Source of the DNA: ZC4RG35 sp041747855
GTDB taxonomy: Bacteria; Actinomycetota; Acidimicrobiia; Spongiisociales; ZC4RG35
Assembly: GCA_041747855.1 (NCBI GenBank)
Contig: JBGTEJ010000001.1
Location: forward strand, 1-21,244
DNA: 21,244 bases
Direction: 5' to 3'
Under the pieces are notes generated by a model, which saw nothing but the letters and a program-made list of their open reading frames with translations, did no database searches and was not told the origin of the DNA. Each line of letters begins with the position of its first letter. Within the stretch, counting starts at the first letter, position 1. Shown here piece by piece: positions 8,525-17,485 of the stretch. The position numbers and the translations under genes are program-made.

Positions 8525-8722
8525 ATGAGCGACATCGTCAAAGGAGCAGCCATCAAAGGCACGACCCGACCCTCGAAGAAATTCGCGGTGGGTCGCCACT
8601 GTGCCAAAGCTGGTTGTGGAACCAAGCTTTCCCAGTACAACAAGGCGGACTACTGCCACGCGCATGCGCCGGTGCGGTTCCCCCGTGTCCGAGGCAAGAT
8701 CCTCGACGAGCTCGACGGCTGA
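8525..8722 (+). CDS. small Cys/His zinc-binding protein, uncharacterised
   Basis: 65 residues, basic and soluble. The centre has H25-C26-x4-C31-x12-C44-x2-H47 (HCAKAGCG and YCHAH), a likely zinc knuckle, between a Lys/Arg-rich N-terminal third and a PRVRGKILDELDG tail. Proteins of this type occur in Actinobacteria as hypothetical proteins; I recognise no function. A good SD (AGGAGGG, 9 nt before the ATG) and a strong terminator 22 nt after the stop show a stand-alone gene. Binding to RNA, DNA or ribosomes is plausible from charge and size only. Confidence 0.75.
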   Translation: MSDIVKGAAIKGTTRPSKKFAVGRHCAKAGCGTKLSQYNKADYCHAHAPVRFPRVRGKILDELDG

Positions 8723-8744
8723 GACCGTCAGACTCGATTTTCCT

Positions 8745-8778
8745 GAGAAAACCCCGACCCTGAGGTCGGGGTTTTCTC
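8745..8778 (+). terminator. strong intrinsic terminator
   Basis: Two perfectly complementary 15-nt arms (8745-8759 and 8764-8778) flank a CTGA loop. The descending arm contains GGGG followed by TTTT. The A tract on the ascending side makes it potentially bidirectional. It separates the Zn-binding protein gene from the copper module. Confidence 0.93.
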
Positions 8779-8787
8779 TGGGTTCCA

Positions 8788-8826
8788 AAACCTTCTAGTC
8801 AGATAGAAGGTTTGTCGGACTATCAT
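8788..8826 (+). promoter_or_regulatory. MerR-type operator palindrome and promoter of the copper module
   Basis: AAACCTTCTA (8788-8797), six bases, then TAGAAGGTTT (8804-8813): a perfect 10-bp inverted repeat. Its CCTTC/GAAGG core resembles CueR-type boxes. The best -10, TATCAT (8821-8826), lies 10 nt before the MerR ATG. With that -10 the palindrome overlaps the -35 area (TAGTCA, 8796-8801, 19-bp spacer) rather than lying centrally in the spacer as in classic MerR promoters. Confidence 0.75.
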
Positions 8827-8836
8827 TCGCCAGACG

Positions 8837-9238
8837 ATGAAAATCGGTGAACTCGCCAATACCACGGGTCTGTCGACTCGGACGGTCCGTTTCTACGAAA
8901 AGGTCGGTCTTCTCCCAGATCCAGACCGCAAGCCCAACGGGTACCGCCACTACGAGGTGTCGACCGTCGACCGTCTTCGGTTCATCAGGGACGCTCAGGC
9001 GAGCGGTCTGACGCTCGCGGAGATCGGCCTGATCCTCGACATGAAAGACCACGGGGAATCGACATGCGATCACGTCGTGTCCATGCTCGATGGGCACATC
9101 TCTTCGGTCGACCGTCAGATAGACGAGTTGATCCGCACCCGGGCCCGACTCGCAGAGATGGCAGAGCGGGGTCGGGCTATGGATCCAGCCACCTGCCGTG
9201 ACTCCAACCGGTGTCAAACCATCGGAAGCCATTCCTAA
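8837..9238 (+). CDS. MerR-family metal-responsive regulator
   Basis: 133 residues. N-terminal winged helix-turn-helix (MKIGELANTTGLSTRTVRFYEKVGLL, about 1-26, then GYRHYE), followed by the long dimerisation helix and a C-terminal metal loop. Cysteines: C77 (STCDHV), C120 and C126 (CRDSNRC). The C-terminal Cys pair is shared by CueR and ZntR types; a Cys at position 77, where CueR has Ser, is known from the divalent-metal sensors (ZntR, MerR). The genes downstream are copper-type, so the effector is not certain. Likely an autoregulating activator/repressor bound at the palindrome just upstream. No SD; TATCAT 10 nt upstream. copZ follows after 44 nt. Confidence 0.88.
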   Translation: MKIGELANTTGLSTRTVRFYEKVGLLPDPDRKPNGYRHYEVSTVDRLRFIRDAQASGLTLAEIGLILDMKDHGESTCDHVVSMLDGHISSVDRQIDELIRTRARLAEMAERGRAMDPATCRDSNRCQTIGSHS

Positions 9239-9282
9239 GTGAAATTGAACCGACCTTGGCTGAAGAACATGAAAGGAAACCA

Positions 9283-9492
9283 ATGACCCAGATCACCATC
9301 AACGTCCCTGAGATCCACTGCGATCACTGCAAGACCAGTCTCGAGGGCGCAGTCGGCGTGCTTTCTGGTGTGGAGTCTGTCGATGTGTCCGTGGCTGAGG
9401 CCACTATCGACATCTCCTACGACCAGGACTCCGTGGACCTGGCCACGATCAAGACCGCTATAGAGGAGCAGGGCTACGCCGTCGCAGACTGA
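9283..9492 (+). CDS. copZ: CopZ-like copper chaperone (HMA domain)
   Basis: 69 residues forming one heavy-metal-associated ferredoxin-like domain. The metal motif is H12-C13-D14-H15-C16, followed by LEGAVGVLSGVESVDVSVAEATIDISYD and a C-terminal GYAVAD. CopZ proteins carry Cu(I) to the CopA ATPase. The start ATG at 9283 has an AAGGAA SD; an upstream in-frame start at 9211 would overlap the regulator gene and add residues foreign to the family. The last 29 bases overlap the open reading frame of copA in the +1 frame (see findings), so this could also be the first HMA domain of a longer ATPase. Confidence 0.85.
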   Translation: MTQITINVPEIHCDHCKTSLEGAVGVLSGVESVDVSVAEATIDISYDQDSVDLATIKTAIEEQGYAVAD

Positions 9493-9541
9493 TCATCACT
9501 ACCAGACCTCCACTGACACCCTCCGGTTCGAAGTAGACGGG

Positions 9542-11671
<2,130 letters not shown>

Positions 11672-11697
11672 ACGACGCGTTAACCGAGACGCTGGTG

Positions 11698-11703
11698 TAG
11701 TTT
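11698..11703 (+). promoter_or_regulatory. -10 element of the PAC2 gene
   Basis: TAGTTT lies 6 nt before the ATG at 11710 in the 38-bp gap after copA. There is no usable SD (GGAG is only 2 nt from the ATG), so transcription probably starts at the start codon. Confidence 0.5.
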
Positions 11704-11709
11704 GGAGTG

Positions 11710-12540
11710 ATGGCTGGACTTCAGTGGCTCGAGCGACCGGTTCTCGTCGATCCTGTGGCCCTGATCGCATTCGCCGGTTGGGGTGACGCAGGCGAGTCTG
11801 CGAGCCAGGCCGTGTCCGCTTTTCTCGAGGAGTTTGACAGCGAGCTGGTTGCGGTCATCGATCCCGACGATCACTTCGATTTCCAGGTGCGACGTCCGAT
11901 CGTCGAGCTCGACCAAGCCGGCATCCGGAGCATCAGCTGGCCCCGGAACGAGATCCATGCCGTTCGAGGGGCGGAACGGGACATCGTGGTGGTTCTCGGG
12001 GAGGAGCCTCACTACCGCTGGAAGGCATTCACCTCGACTTTGGTGGAAGCCCTGCGGTCCATGGGTGTTTCCAACGCGGTATGCATGGGAGCCTTCATCG
12101 GACAGGTGGCCCATACTCTGCCAGTGCCCTTGGTGGGTAGCTCCAACCGCCCCGAAACGGTGTCCGCACACGGTCTACTGCCATCCGGATACGAGGGACC
12201 GACAGGGATCACTGGGGTTCTCACCCAGGCCCTGGGTTACGCGGGAATCGACGTTATCTCGGTTTGGGCTGCCATACCTCACTACCTCTCGAACCAGGAG
12301 TACCCGCCGGCTACTGAGGCGCTGGTCATCAAGGCATCCGAACTGCTGGGAGTGTCCATTGCGATCGACGATCTCTCATTGGCCAGCAGACAGTTTCTGT
12401 CGACGGTCGATGAGGCAATATCGGCGAATGCCGACCTGGCGCGTTACGTGCAGCGACTCGAGGAAGATGGCGACGAGGACCTGGACCACATGGAGGGTCT
12501 GGTCGACGAGATCGAGGACTTCCTCAGAGATCAGAACTGA
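11710..12540 (+). CDS. PAC2-family protein
   Basis: 276 residues. The N-terminal FAGWGDAGESASQAVSAFL and the later VCMGAFIGQVAHTLPVPLVGSS and VWAAIPHYL match the actinobacterial PAC2 family, whose fold is shared with eukaryotic proteasome assembly chaperone 2. The role in bacteria is not settled; in Actinobacteria the genes are widespread even where the 20S proteasome is absent. The last ~40 residues are acidic and helical (EEDGDEDLDHMEGLVDEIEDF). The start is the ATG at 11710 rather than the GTG immediately before it, on the basis of leaderless spacing to TAGTTT. No functional link to copA is evident. Confidence 0.85.
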   Translation: MAGLQWLERPVLVDPVALIAFAGWGDAGESASQAVSAFLEEFDSELVAVIDPDDHFDFQVRRPIVELDQAGIRSISWPRNEIHAVRGAERDIVVVLGEEPHYRWKAFTSTLVEALRSMGVSNAVCMGAFIGQVAHTLPVPLVGSSNRPETVSAHGLLPSGYEGPTGITGVLTQALGYAGIDVISVWAAIPHYLSNQEYPPATEALVIKASELLGVSIAIDDLSLASRQFLSTVDEAISANADLARYVQRLEEDGDEDLDHMEGLVDEIEDFLRDQN

Positions 12541-12541
12541 A

Positions 12542-12566
12542 GAGACCGGGCTTGTGGCCCGGTCTC
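12542..12566. terminator. bidirectional hairpin between PAC2 gene and bS22
   Basis: GAGACCGGGC (12542-12551) and GCCCGGTCTC (12557-12566) form a perfect 10-bp stem with a TTGTG loop. It starts one base after the PAC2 stop and lies 6 nt from the bS22 stop on the other strand, so it can serve both convergent genes. No clear T tract. Confidence 0.75.
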
Positions 12567-12572
12567 CCAAGT

Positions 12573-12662
12573 TCACTTCTTCTTGTGGCGATTCGCCTTC
12601 AGACGCTTGCGATACTTGTGCTTCGACATCTTCTTGCGCCGCTTCTTAATGAGCGAACCCAT
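12573..12662 (-). CDS. bS22-type small ribosomal protein (AURKAIP1/COX24 domain)
   Basis: 29 residues: begins MGSLIKKRRKKMSKHKYRKR and ends in HKKK, 17 of 29 being Lys, Arg or His. This matches the tiny basic protein with the AURKAIP1/COX24 motif, known in mycobacterial ribosomes as bS22 (there 33 residues, starting MGS with KKRRKRMSKKKHRK). It binds 16S rRNA in the small subunit. An SD (GAGG, 8 nt before the ATG) is present on the minus strand. It is too short for most gene callers. A possible -35 TTGACC (complement of 12721-12726) lies upstream, without a well-spaced -10. Confidence 0.88.
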   Translation of the reverse strand: MGSLIKKRRKKMSKHKYRKRLKANRHKKK

Positions 12663-12785
12663 GCAAAAACCTCACAAAATGGGGGAGACAGCTACTAATG
12701 GTGCCTGGATTCGGGGATTAGGTCAAACCGGACACGGCGAGAACGGCCGATGTCACGACTCTTCGCAGTGACCGGACGACGACGA

Positions 12786-13628
12786 TCATCGACCGACGAC
12801 CAGACCCTCCGGGTCCACCAGCCCGTGGATCACCTCGACCCCTGCCGATTCGAAAGCCGAGATGACTCGATCGAGCTCGGCATCGCCACAGAAGGCCACA
12901 ACGGACGGTCCCGCACCGGAGCGAGCGGCATGCCACGCCCCCGCTCCCAACCCCAACGCGATCAGTCTCCCGACTTCGGGACTCATGGCCGATCTCGGGG
13001 CTTCGTGGATCTCGTCACCCGCCGCCGCTCCCAACAGTCCGCGGTCGCCGGTGATCAGCCCAGCTGTGAGAGCGGACATTCGAGACAGACTCCTGACGAC
13101 CACATCCAGAGGCTGTTGGGGTCGAACCGCCAATCGGGCCTCACTGGTCGCCAGCACACCGTCGGGGACGGCCACGACCACCCGGATAGCCGGATGGAGG
13201 GGTAGGGGGCGGGGTCTACCGTCGGCAGTCACCAGGATCAGACCCCCGTAAACCGCGGCACCCACCTGCTCGGGGTGGCCTTCCAGATCGGCGGCGACCC
13301 GGAACACCTCGTCGGGCTTCACTTCACCTGACGCAGCCAAGCCCACGGCCACCCCAGCCACCAGGGCCGCCGCCGAGGAGCCGAGCCCTCTTCCTATCGG
13401 GATCTCGTTGGCCACCGTCAACCGGAGTGGCATCCCACCCACCTGCTTCGCCCCTTCCAACACCGAATCAGACTGACCGGCAGGCAGAGAACGGGCACCA
13501 ACATGACTCACACTCCACTCCTTGCTGGGCTCGGCGCTGACCCGACAACGGAGCGGAAGTGTCAGGCCGAGACAGTCGAAACCCGGGCCGAGGTTGGCGG
13601 TCGTAGCCGGTGCGGATGATGAGAACAC
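12786..13628 (-). CDS. thrB: homoserine kinase
   Basis: 280 residues, GHMP-kinase superfamily; phosphorylates homoserine in threonine biosynthesis. Seen: SAPATTANLGPGFDCLGL (5-22) at the N-terminus, the ATP loop GRGLGSSAAAL (79-89), EGHPEQVGAAVYGG (116-129) and SGAGPSVVAF near the C-terminus. Usual length is about 300, so it is slightly short. The start is GTG at 13628 (MFSSSAPATTANLG): no SD, but TAGTGT lies 6 nt upstream on the minus strand. hom and thrC, its common neighbours, are not in this window; bS22 lies downstream on the same strand. Confidence 0.92.
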   Translation of the reverse strand: MFSSSAPATTANLGPGFDCLGLTLPLRCRVSAEPSKEWSVSHVGARSLPAGQSDSVLEGAKQVGGMPLRLTVANEIPIGRGLGSSAAALVAGVAVGLAASGEVKPDEVFRVAADLEGHPEQVGAAVYGGLILVTADGRPRPLPLHPAIRVVVAVPDGVLATSEARLAVRPQQPLDVVVRSLSRMSALTAGLITGDRGLLGAAAGDEIHEAPRSAMSPEVGRLIALGLGAGAWHAARSGAGPSVVAFCGDAELDRVISAFESAGVEVIHGLVDPEGLVVGR

Positions 13629-13656
13629 CCGGTCACACTATGGCTACTGTCCGACC
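13629..13656. promoter_or_regulatory. 28-bp divergent leaderless promoter, thrB / membrane protein
   Basis: Minus strand: TAGTGT (complement of 13635-13640) is 6 nt from the thrB GTG. Plus strand: TACTGT (13645-13650) is 6 nt from the GTG at 13657. The two -10 elements are only 4 bp apart, so any -35 would lie in the opposite coding sequence. Confidence 0.55.
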
Positions 13657-13875
13657 GTGGGCGACATCTTCGACATCCAATCGCTCCTGCCGCAATTGAT
13701 CCTCGCCCTCGGTCTGGCTCTGATCATCGGCAATGGACTCGCTTGGTGGAAACACCGCAGGGGGGAAACCCCGAAGGGTGTGGCCGAAGCGGTCTATCGG
13801 CCGGGTCGCGTGGTCTGGCTGATCGTGGTCGGGGTCGTCCTCACGGTGTGGTCACTGATCACGCTACTCAGCTAG
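13657..13875 (+). CDS. small two-helix membrane protein, unknown function
   Basis: 72 residues: a short polar N-terminus, helix 1 (LPQLILALGLALIIGNGLAWW), a basic cytoplasmic-type loop (KHRRGETPKGVAEAVYRPGR) and helix 2 (VVWLIVVGVVLTVWSLITLL). The open frame extends upstream into antisense of thrB; I chose the GTG at 13657 because the TACTGT -10 ends 6 nt before it. No family recognised. The divergent arrangement with thrB may be incidental. It faces the nuclease gene, which ends 48 bp away; that gap contains only weak inverted repeats. Confidence 0.65.
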   Translation: MGDIFDIQSLLPQLILALGLALIIGNGLAWWKHRRGETPKGVAEAVYRPGRVVWLIVVGVVLTVWSLITLLS

Positions 13876-13923
13876 TACCAAGAATCTGAGGGCACAGTGC
13901 TGGATCGGCCGGACACCCTCCTT

Positions 13924-15768
13924 TCAGTGGGTGCCTACTTCTGGCCATAGATGCCCTTCCCTCGTGAGCCACTCGCGTATCGAGCGAGTCGCCTCGACAT
14001 CGCCCCGGTTGTATTCGAGCAACCAGGTCCGGGCCTCATCGGAATCGGTGATCACCGCCTCTGAATACCTTGCCATGGCGACACCACCGCCTGGATCATC
14101 GACCTCCCATGAGTGACCGGAGAGTGGGGCGATGGTCTTGAGGCTGCTCGACCCGCCGGTGATCCATCCTGCGTCGAACACCTTTTTGAGGTCGACCCAG
14201 GAGTCGGATCCGATCATCCTTTCGACGGACTCCTCGATCGCAGTTCCGGCCCTCCGGGCGATCCTCCGAAGTTGGGTGTTCTCGGCGGACTCGTGCCACA
14301 CGAAGACGGCAAAACTGAGTTCCCTGCTTCGCGCCAGGTCTTCCTGATCTCGGAGCCATTCCAGGAGGTCCTGAAACGGCACCTGCTCGGATCGGTCGTC
14401 GAGAGGTTCCCACGTGGTGAAATCTCGATAACCCTCATGGAAGACTCCTGTGCCGGTGCGGTCGGTGAGGAGGGCACCCCACAGGTAGACCCCCTCGTTC
14501 ATGTTCTCCATGTCGAGATCGATCTCCACGTCGGCCCGATGAATCGGACCGTTGGCACCGGGCCTTCGGTAGACGGGGGCATCCCCGACTGCGGCCCGCG
14601 CCTCGAGGATCTGGTTGGCAATGGAACCGCCGAATCTGGCGGTGAGAGGATCGAGGGAGCCCAGATCTCCGACCGTCCGAATCCCCGCCCTGGCCAGCTC
14701 GGTATTCTGCTTTGTGGCCTTCGGTCGCAGCTGGGCGACGGGAGTGTCATCGGGGAGCCCGACCGCCGCATCGAGGAAGAACCCGACTTCGACACCACTC
14801 TTGGAGAGGGCCGCCGTCGGGTAGTGGAGTGTCGCGACCTCGGCCCGCTCCCGGATCCCGTTGTCTCTAAGGCGACGCCACTGGGGGTAGGTGTTGCCGG
14901 GGAGTCTGCTGGCGTCCCCGCTCCCACGGTCGAGGGTCTCCAGGCAGTAGTTGGCGAACCCGCAACCCGGACAGTCGCCACACCACATCGGCTCGACCAG
15001 GAGTCCCTCGCCCGAGCCCTCTCGGAAGGAAAGGGCAGCAGCAGCGATCTTCAACCTCCAGCCAAACTCGAAGTCGTAGACCTCCATAGTTGAGCGCTTC
15101 TTGGTCTTGCGACTCGGGTCGGAGGTCGACGGGGTGATCCACATCGGTTCTTCCAGGTCGTACCAGACGATCGTCTCCTCCTTGCCGATGATCCCGGCAA
15201 GGGTGGACTCGGAATGCCGTCCGAGGGCCTGGAGGATCCTCCGGTAGTGGGCGAGTTGCAAGGCGTCGTCTTTGTTGGGACGACGGACCCATCCTTCGAG
15301 GGTCTCCATCATGTCCGGCTCCGGGGTGAGGGGGTCGGAGACACCGGCCCCGCCCGTTCCAGCGTCGAGGGTGATGCGGTGCTTGATGTCAACCGGCAGG
15401 TACCCGCCCCTGTGGTAGACGAGTAGGTCGGGTCGGCCGGTTCGTCGCCCGACTCGATCAGGCTCGAGGAACCCGTTGTGGATGACGGGAACTTCCGCCT
15501 CCATGGCCGATCTGGTGAGGTCCTGTGCCGCTTCACGGTCGAGCTCCTGCGGGACCAGCAGCCAGGAGTCCCCTGCCTGGACAGCCAGTCTCGCCACCAA
15601 TTCGGCCTCGAACTGGATACCCGCCTCCATACGCATGAGGGCGTCCGGGGCGGGATCACGGACCTCGGCCTCGGGCACCGTCAACCTGTTCTGGATGACC
15701 ACCGGGCACTCTTTGGCGATGTAACCGCCTTGAAGTGGCACCCTGGAAGTGTCGGTCTGCTGGCTCAT
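13924..15768 (-). CDS. RecB-like (PD-(D/E)XK) Fe-S nuclease with C-terminal RNase-H-fold domain, TM0106 type
   Basis: 614 residues. The N-terminal domain carries the RecB nuclease motifs GRPDLLVY (Asp114), PVDIK (Asp127, Lys129) and QLAHY (171-175). Four cysteines placed as in AddB/Cas4 suggest a 4Fe-4S cluster: C21 near the N-terminus and C266-x2-C269-x5-C275. A central helix-hairpin-helix-like piece (ELARAGIRTVGDL, 357-369) leads to an RNase-H-fold exonuclease-like domain with VEIDLDME (414-421) and YNRGDVEAT (586-594). This architecture belongs to the TM0106 family of putative nucleases; its biological role is not known. ATG start with a G-rich SD (GGGGGGA). It follows the DUF3152 gene by 51 nt on the same strand. 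No cas gene is nearby. Confidence 0.85.
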   Translation of the reverse strand: MSQQTDTSRVPLQGGYIAKECPVVIQNRLTVPEAEVRDPAPDALMRMEAGIQFEAELVARLAVQAGDSWLLVPQELDREAAQDLTRSAMEAEVPVIHNGFLEPDRVGRRTGRPDLLVYHRGGYLPVDIKHRITLDAGTGGAGVSDPLTPEPDMMETLEGWVRRPNKDDALQLAHYRRILQALGRHSESTLAGIIGKEETIVWYDLEEPMWITPSTSDPSRKTKKRSTMEVYDFEFGWRLKIAAAALSFREGSGEGLLVEPMWCGDCPGCGFANYCLETLDRGSGDASRLPGNTYPQWRRLRDNGIRERAEVATLHYPTAALSKSGVEVGFFLDAAVGLPDDTPVAQLRPKATKQNTELARAGIRTVGDLGSLDPLTARFGGSIANQILEARAAVGDAPVYRRPGANGPIHRADVEIDLDMENMNEGVYLWGALLTDRTGTGVFHEGYRDFTTWEPLDDRSEQVPFQDLLEWLRDQEDLARSRELSFAVFVWHESAENTQLRRIARRAGTAIEESVERMIGSDSWVDLKKVFDAGWITGGSSSLKTIAPLSGHSWEVDDPGGGVAMARYSEAVITDSDEARTWLLEYNRGDVEATRSIREWLTREGHLWPEVGTH

Positions 15769-15819
15769 CTATGTTCCCCCCGGTCTGGAGACTACGACCC
15801 TCCCTGACGAAATCTGGTG

Positions 15820-16614
15820 TCAACCGCCGCTGAGAACCGGCCAGGCGTTGGGGAGACATCCCCCGAGGGAGATGGTCTGCTGGACCATGACCGGGGCGAG
15901 AAGGCCGGCCCCGGGACACGAGACGTGCTGACGGCCAAGGAAGTGCCCGAATTCGTGGTTCACCAGGTATCCGCGATAGCCGTCGATATCCCCTCCCCAT
16001 GTCGCTGCTCCCTGCACCCAGCGGTCGACGTTGAGTACGACATAGGGAGACCGGAAGCAGGACAGAACTCCTTTGGTCGGCAACGGTGCGCAAAGTCGAT
16101 CGACGGTTGATGGTGTGGCGATGACGATCCGGGTGTTGGGAGATGTCTCGACACGTTGCAGCCTGACGTTGAGTATCCCGATCCAGGACCGCTCGTCCCC
16201 GAGGATCCCATCCACGATGGTGGCGACCGCCGCCGGATCGAGGGCCAACCCTTCTTCGACGCCCACTGTGTAGGTGCGGATGGGGCCTCCGATCCCCATA
16301 ACGGAACCCTCCCCCGGGGCCAGGTCGAACTTGGGAGGTGGGAGACGGGTGGTGGTGGTGGTCGGTCGGGGTTTGGTGGTGGTTGTCACTAAAGCGGTGG
16401 TCGTGGTTGCAGGGATGGTTGTGGTTGTGGTGGTGGACGTAGATGTCGTTGTGGTGGTGGTCGATGTCGTACTCGTGGTCGATGTTGTCGAGGCAAGAGT
16501 GGTGGTCGCCGGTGGGTCGGACAGACCCGTCGTAGCCACCGGAGGTTCACCGACCGGGGCACACGCGTAGAGCAGCACTATCAGAAAGACAAGGAGACGT
16601 CTCAAGACACCCAA
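15820..16614 (-). CDS. DUF3152 metalloprotease-like lipoprotein with Thr-rich stalk
   Basis: 264 residues. Signal peptide with lipobox LLYAC (Cys18), then a Thr/Ser/Pro-rich stalk (about 37-93, mostly Thr runs), then a DUF3152 domain (about 100-264). The zinc motif NHEFGHFLGRQH has the metzincin spacing HExxHxxGxxH (His220, Glu221, His224, His230), followed by PVMVQQT as a likely Met-turn and four Cys that may pair. It is probably anchored outside the membrane with the domain held away by the stalk. Substrate unknown. The start is TTG at 16614, chosen because GGAGG lies 9 nt upstream on the minus strand. Its lipidation links it loosely to the lnt homologue in this window. Confidence 0.87.
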   Translation of the reverse strand: MGVLRRLLVFLIVLLYACAPVGEPPVATTGLSDPPATTTLASTTSTTSTTSTTTTTTSTSTTTTTTIPATTTTALVTTTTKPRPTTTTTRLPPPKFDLAPGEGSVMGIGGPIRTYTVGVEEGLALDPAAVATIVDGILGDERSWIGILNVRLQRVETSPNTRIVIATPSTVDRLCAPLPTKGVLSCFRSPYVVLNVDRWVQGAATWGGDIDGYRGYLVNHEFGHFLGRQHVSCPGAGLLAPVMVQQTISLGGCLPNAWPVLSGG

Positions 16615-16694
16615 AGGCTACGACCTCCATACCGGCAGCCGGGTCGGAAACGACCGTGTCTAATCCGGAATCTTGTCTTATGGCGCTACGCAAA

Positions 16695-16709
16695 CTTACT
16701 GTGTAAGAT
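16695..16709 (+). promoter_or_regulatory. operator palindrome overlapping a -10 element
   Basis: CTTAC (16695-16699), TGT, GTAAG (16703-16707) is a perfect inverted repeat. TAAGAT (16704-16709) is a good -10 that shares its right arm; TTGTCT (16673-16678) is too far to be its -35. It lies between the TetR gene and the divergent DUF3152 gene, so autorepression by the TetR protein, and perhaps control of the lipoprotein, is likely. Confidence 0.5.
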
Positions 16710-16754
16710 GTCAGATATGGTCGGGACCTCGACCGCAAGTCCCTAACTCCCTTC

Positions 16755-17450
16755 ATGACAGCAACATCCACCAGCAGACCCCGCACCCCCTTGAACAGGC
16801 AACTGGTCCTAGCAGCCGCGGTGGACTTGGCGGATAAAGAGGGACTCGCCGCACTGACCATGAGGAACCTTGCCGACGAGCTAGGTGTCGAAGCGATGTC
16901 GCTCTACTACCACCTGCCAAACAAGGAAGCCATCCTCGATGGAGTCGTCGAGGTGGTCGTGGATGAGATCCTCGGTTCTGTCGGGGAGCTGGGTCTGTCC
17001 GACCCGACCACCAATTGGAAGGCCGACCTGAGAGCCACCATCCTCACCGCACGGAGTGTTCTGTTGAGTCACCCGTGGATCCCGCCGGTCATCGAGACAA
17101 GGGCCAGCCTCAGCCTGCCGGTGATCACCTACTTCGAGACCCTCCTAAGACTGATGAGACAGGGGGGACTCAGCTATGACATCGCCCATCATGGGCTTCA
17201 TACGCTGGGCAGTCGGGCGATGGGGTTCAGCCAGGAGCTGTTCAAGCCCGACGATGCCGCCGGCGAGGAGGACGTGCCCGACGTGGAAGCCATGGCCGGG
17301 GCCTTCCCATATCTGGCAGGGATGTTGGGCGAGATCAGTCATGACCCGGCCGATCCCAACCTGGGATGGTGCGACGACCAGACCGAGTTCGAGTTCGCCA
17401 TCGATCTGCTCCTCGACGGTCTGGACCGGATGCGCGACGACGTCCGGTAG
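16755..17450 (+). CDS. TetR-family regulator
   Basis: 231 residues. The N-terminal HTH domain reads LVLAAAVDLADKEGLAALTMRNLADELGVEAMSLYYHLPNKEAILDGV in overlapping blocks (about 17-64); the SLYYHLPNKEAIL form is that of TetR proteins with a TetR_C (tetracycline-repressor-type) ligand domain. The rest is helical and fits ligand binding. Ligand unknown. The ATG at 16755 has no clear SD; a -10 (TAAGAT) lies 45 nt upstream inside a palindrome. Possible targets are itself, the divergent DUF3152 lipoprotein gene and the convergent DUF1304 gene. Confidence 0.88.
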   Translation: MTATSTSRPRTPLNRQLVLAAAVDLADKEGLAALTMRNLADELGVEAMSLYYHLPNKEAILDGVVEVVVDEILGSVGELGLSDPTTNWKADLRATILTARSVLLSHPWIPPVIETRASLSLPVITYFETLLRLMRQGGLSYDIAHHGLHTLGSRAMGFSQELFKPDDAAGEEDVPDVEAMAGAFPYLAGMLGEISHDPADPNLGWCDDQTEFEFAIDLLLDGLDRMRDDVR

Positions 17451-17485
17451 CACTTTCGGATGTGTCGTCTTGGGTTCAACTAAGT

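Noticed and set aside
13876..13923. Terminator between the 72-aa membrane gene and the nuclease gene
   Set aside because: Only short, interrupted complementary pieces (GAGGG/CCCTC about 20 nt apart); not convincing.
14113..15093. 326-codon plus-strand open frame opposite the nuclease gene
   Set aside because: Mirror of GC-rich codons of the real gene; no motif or SD.
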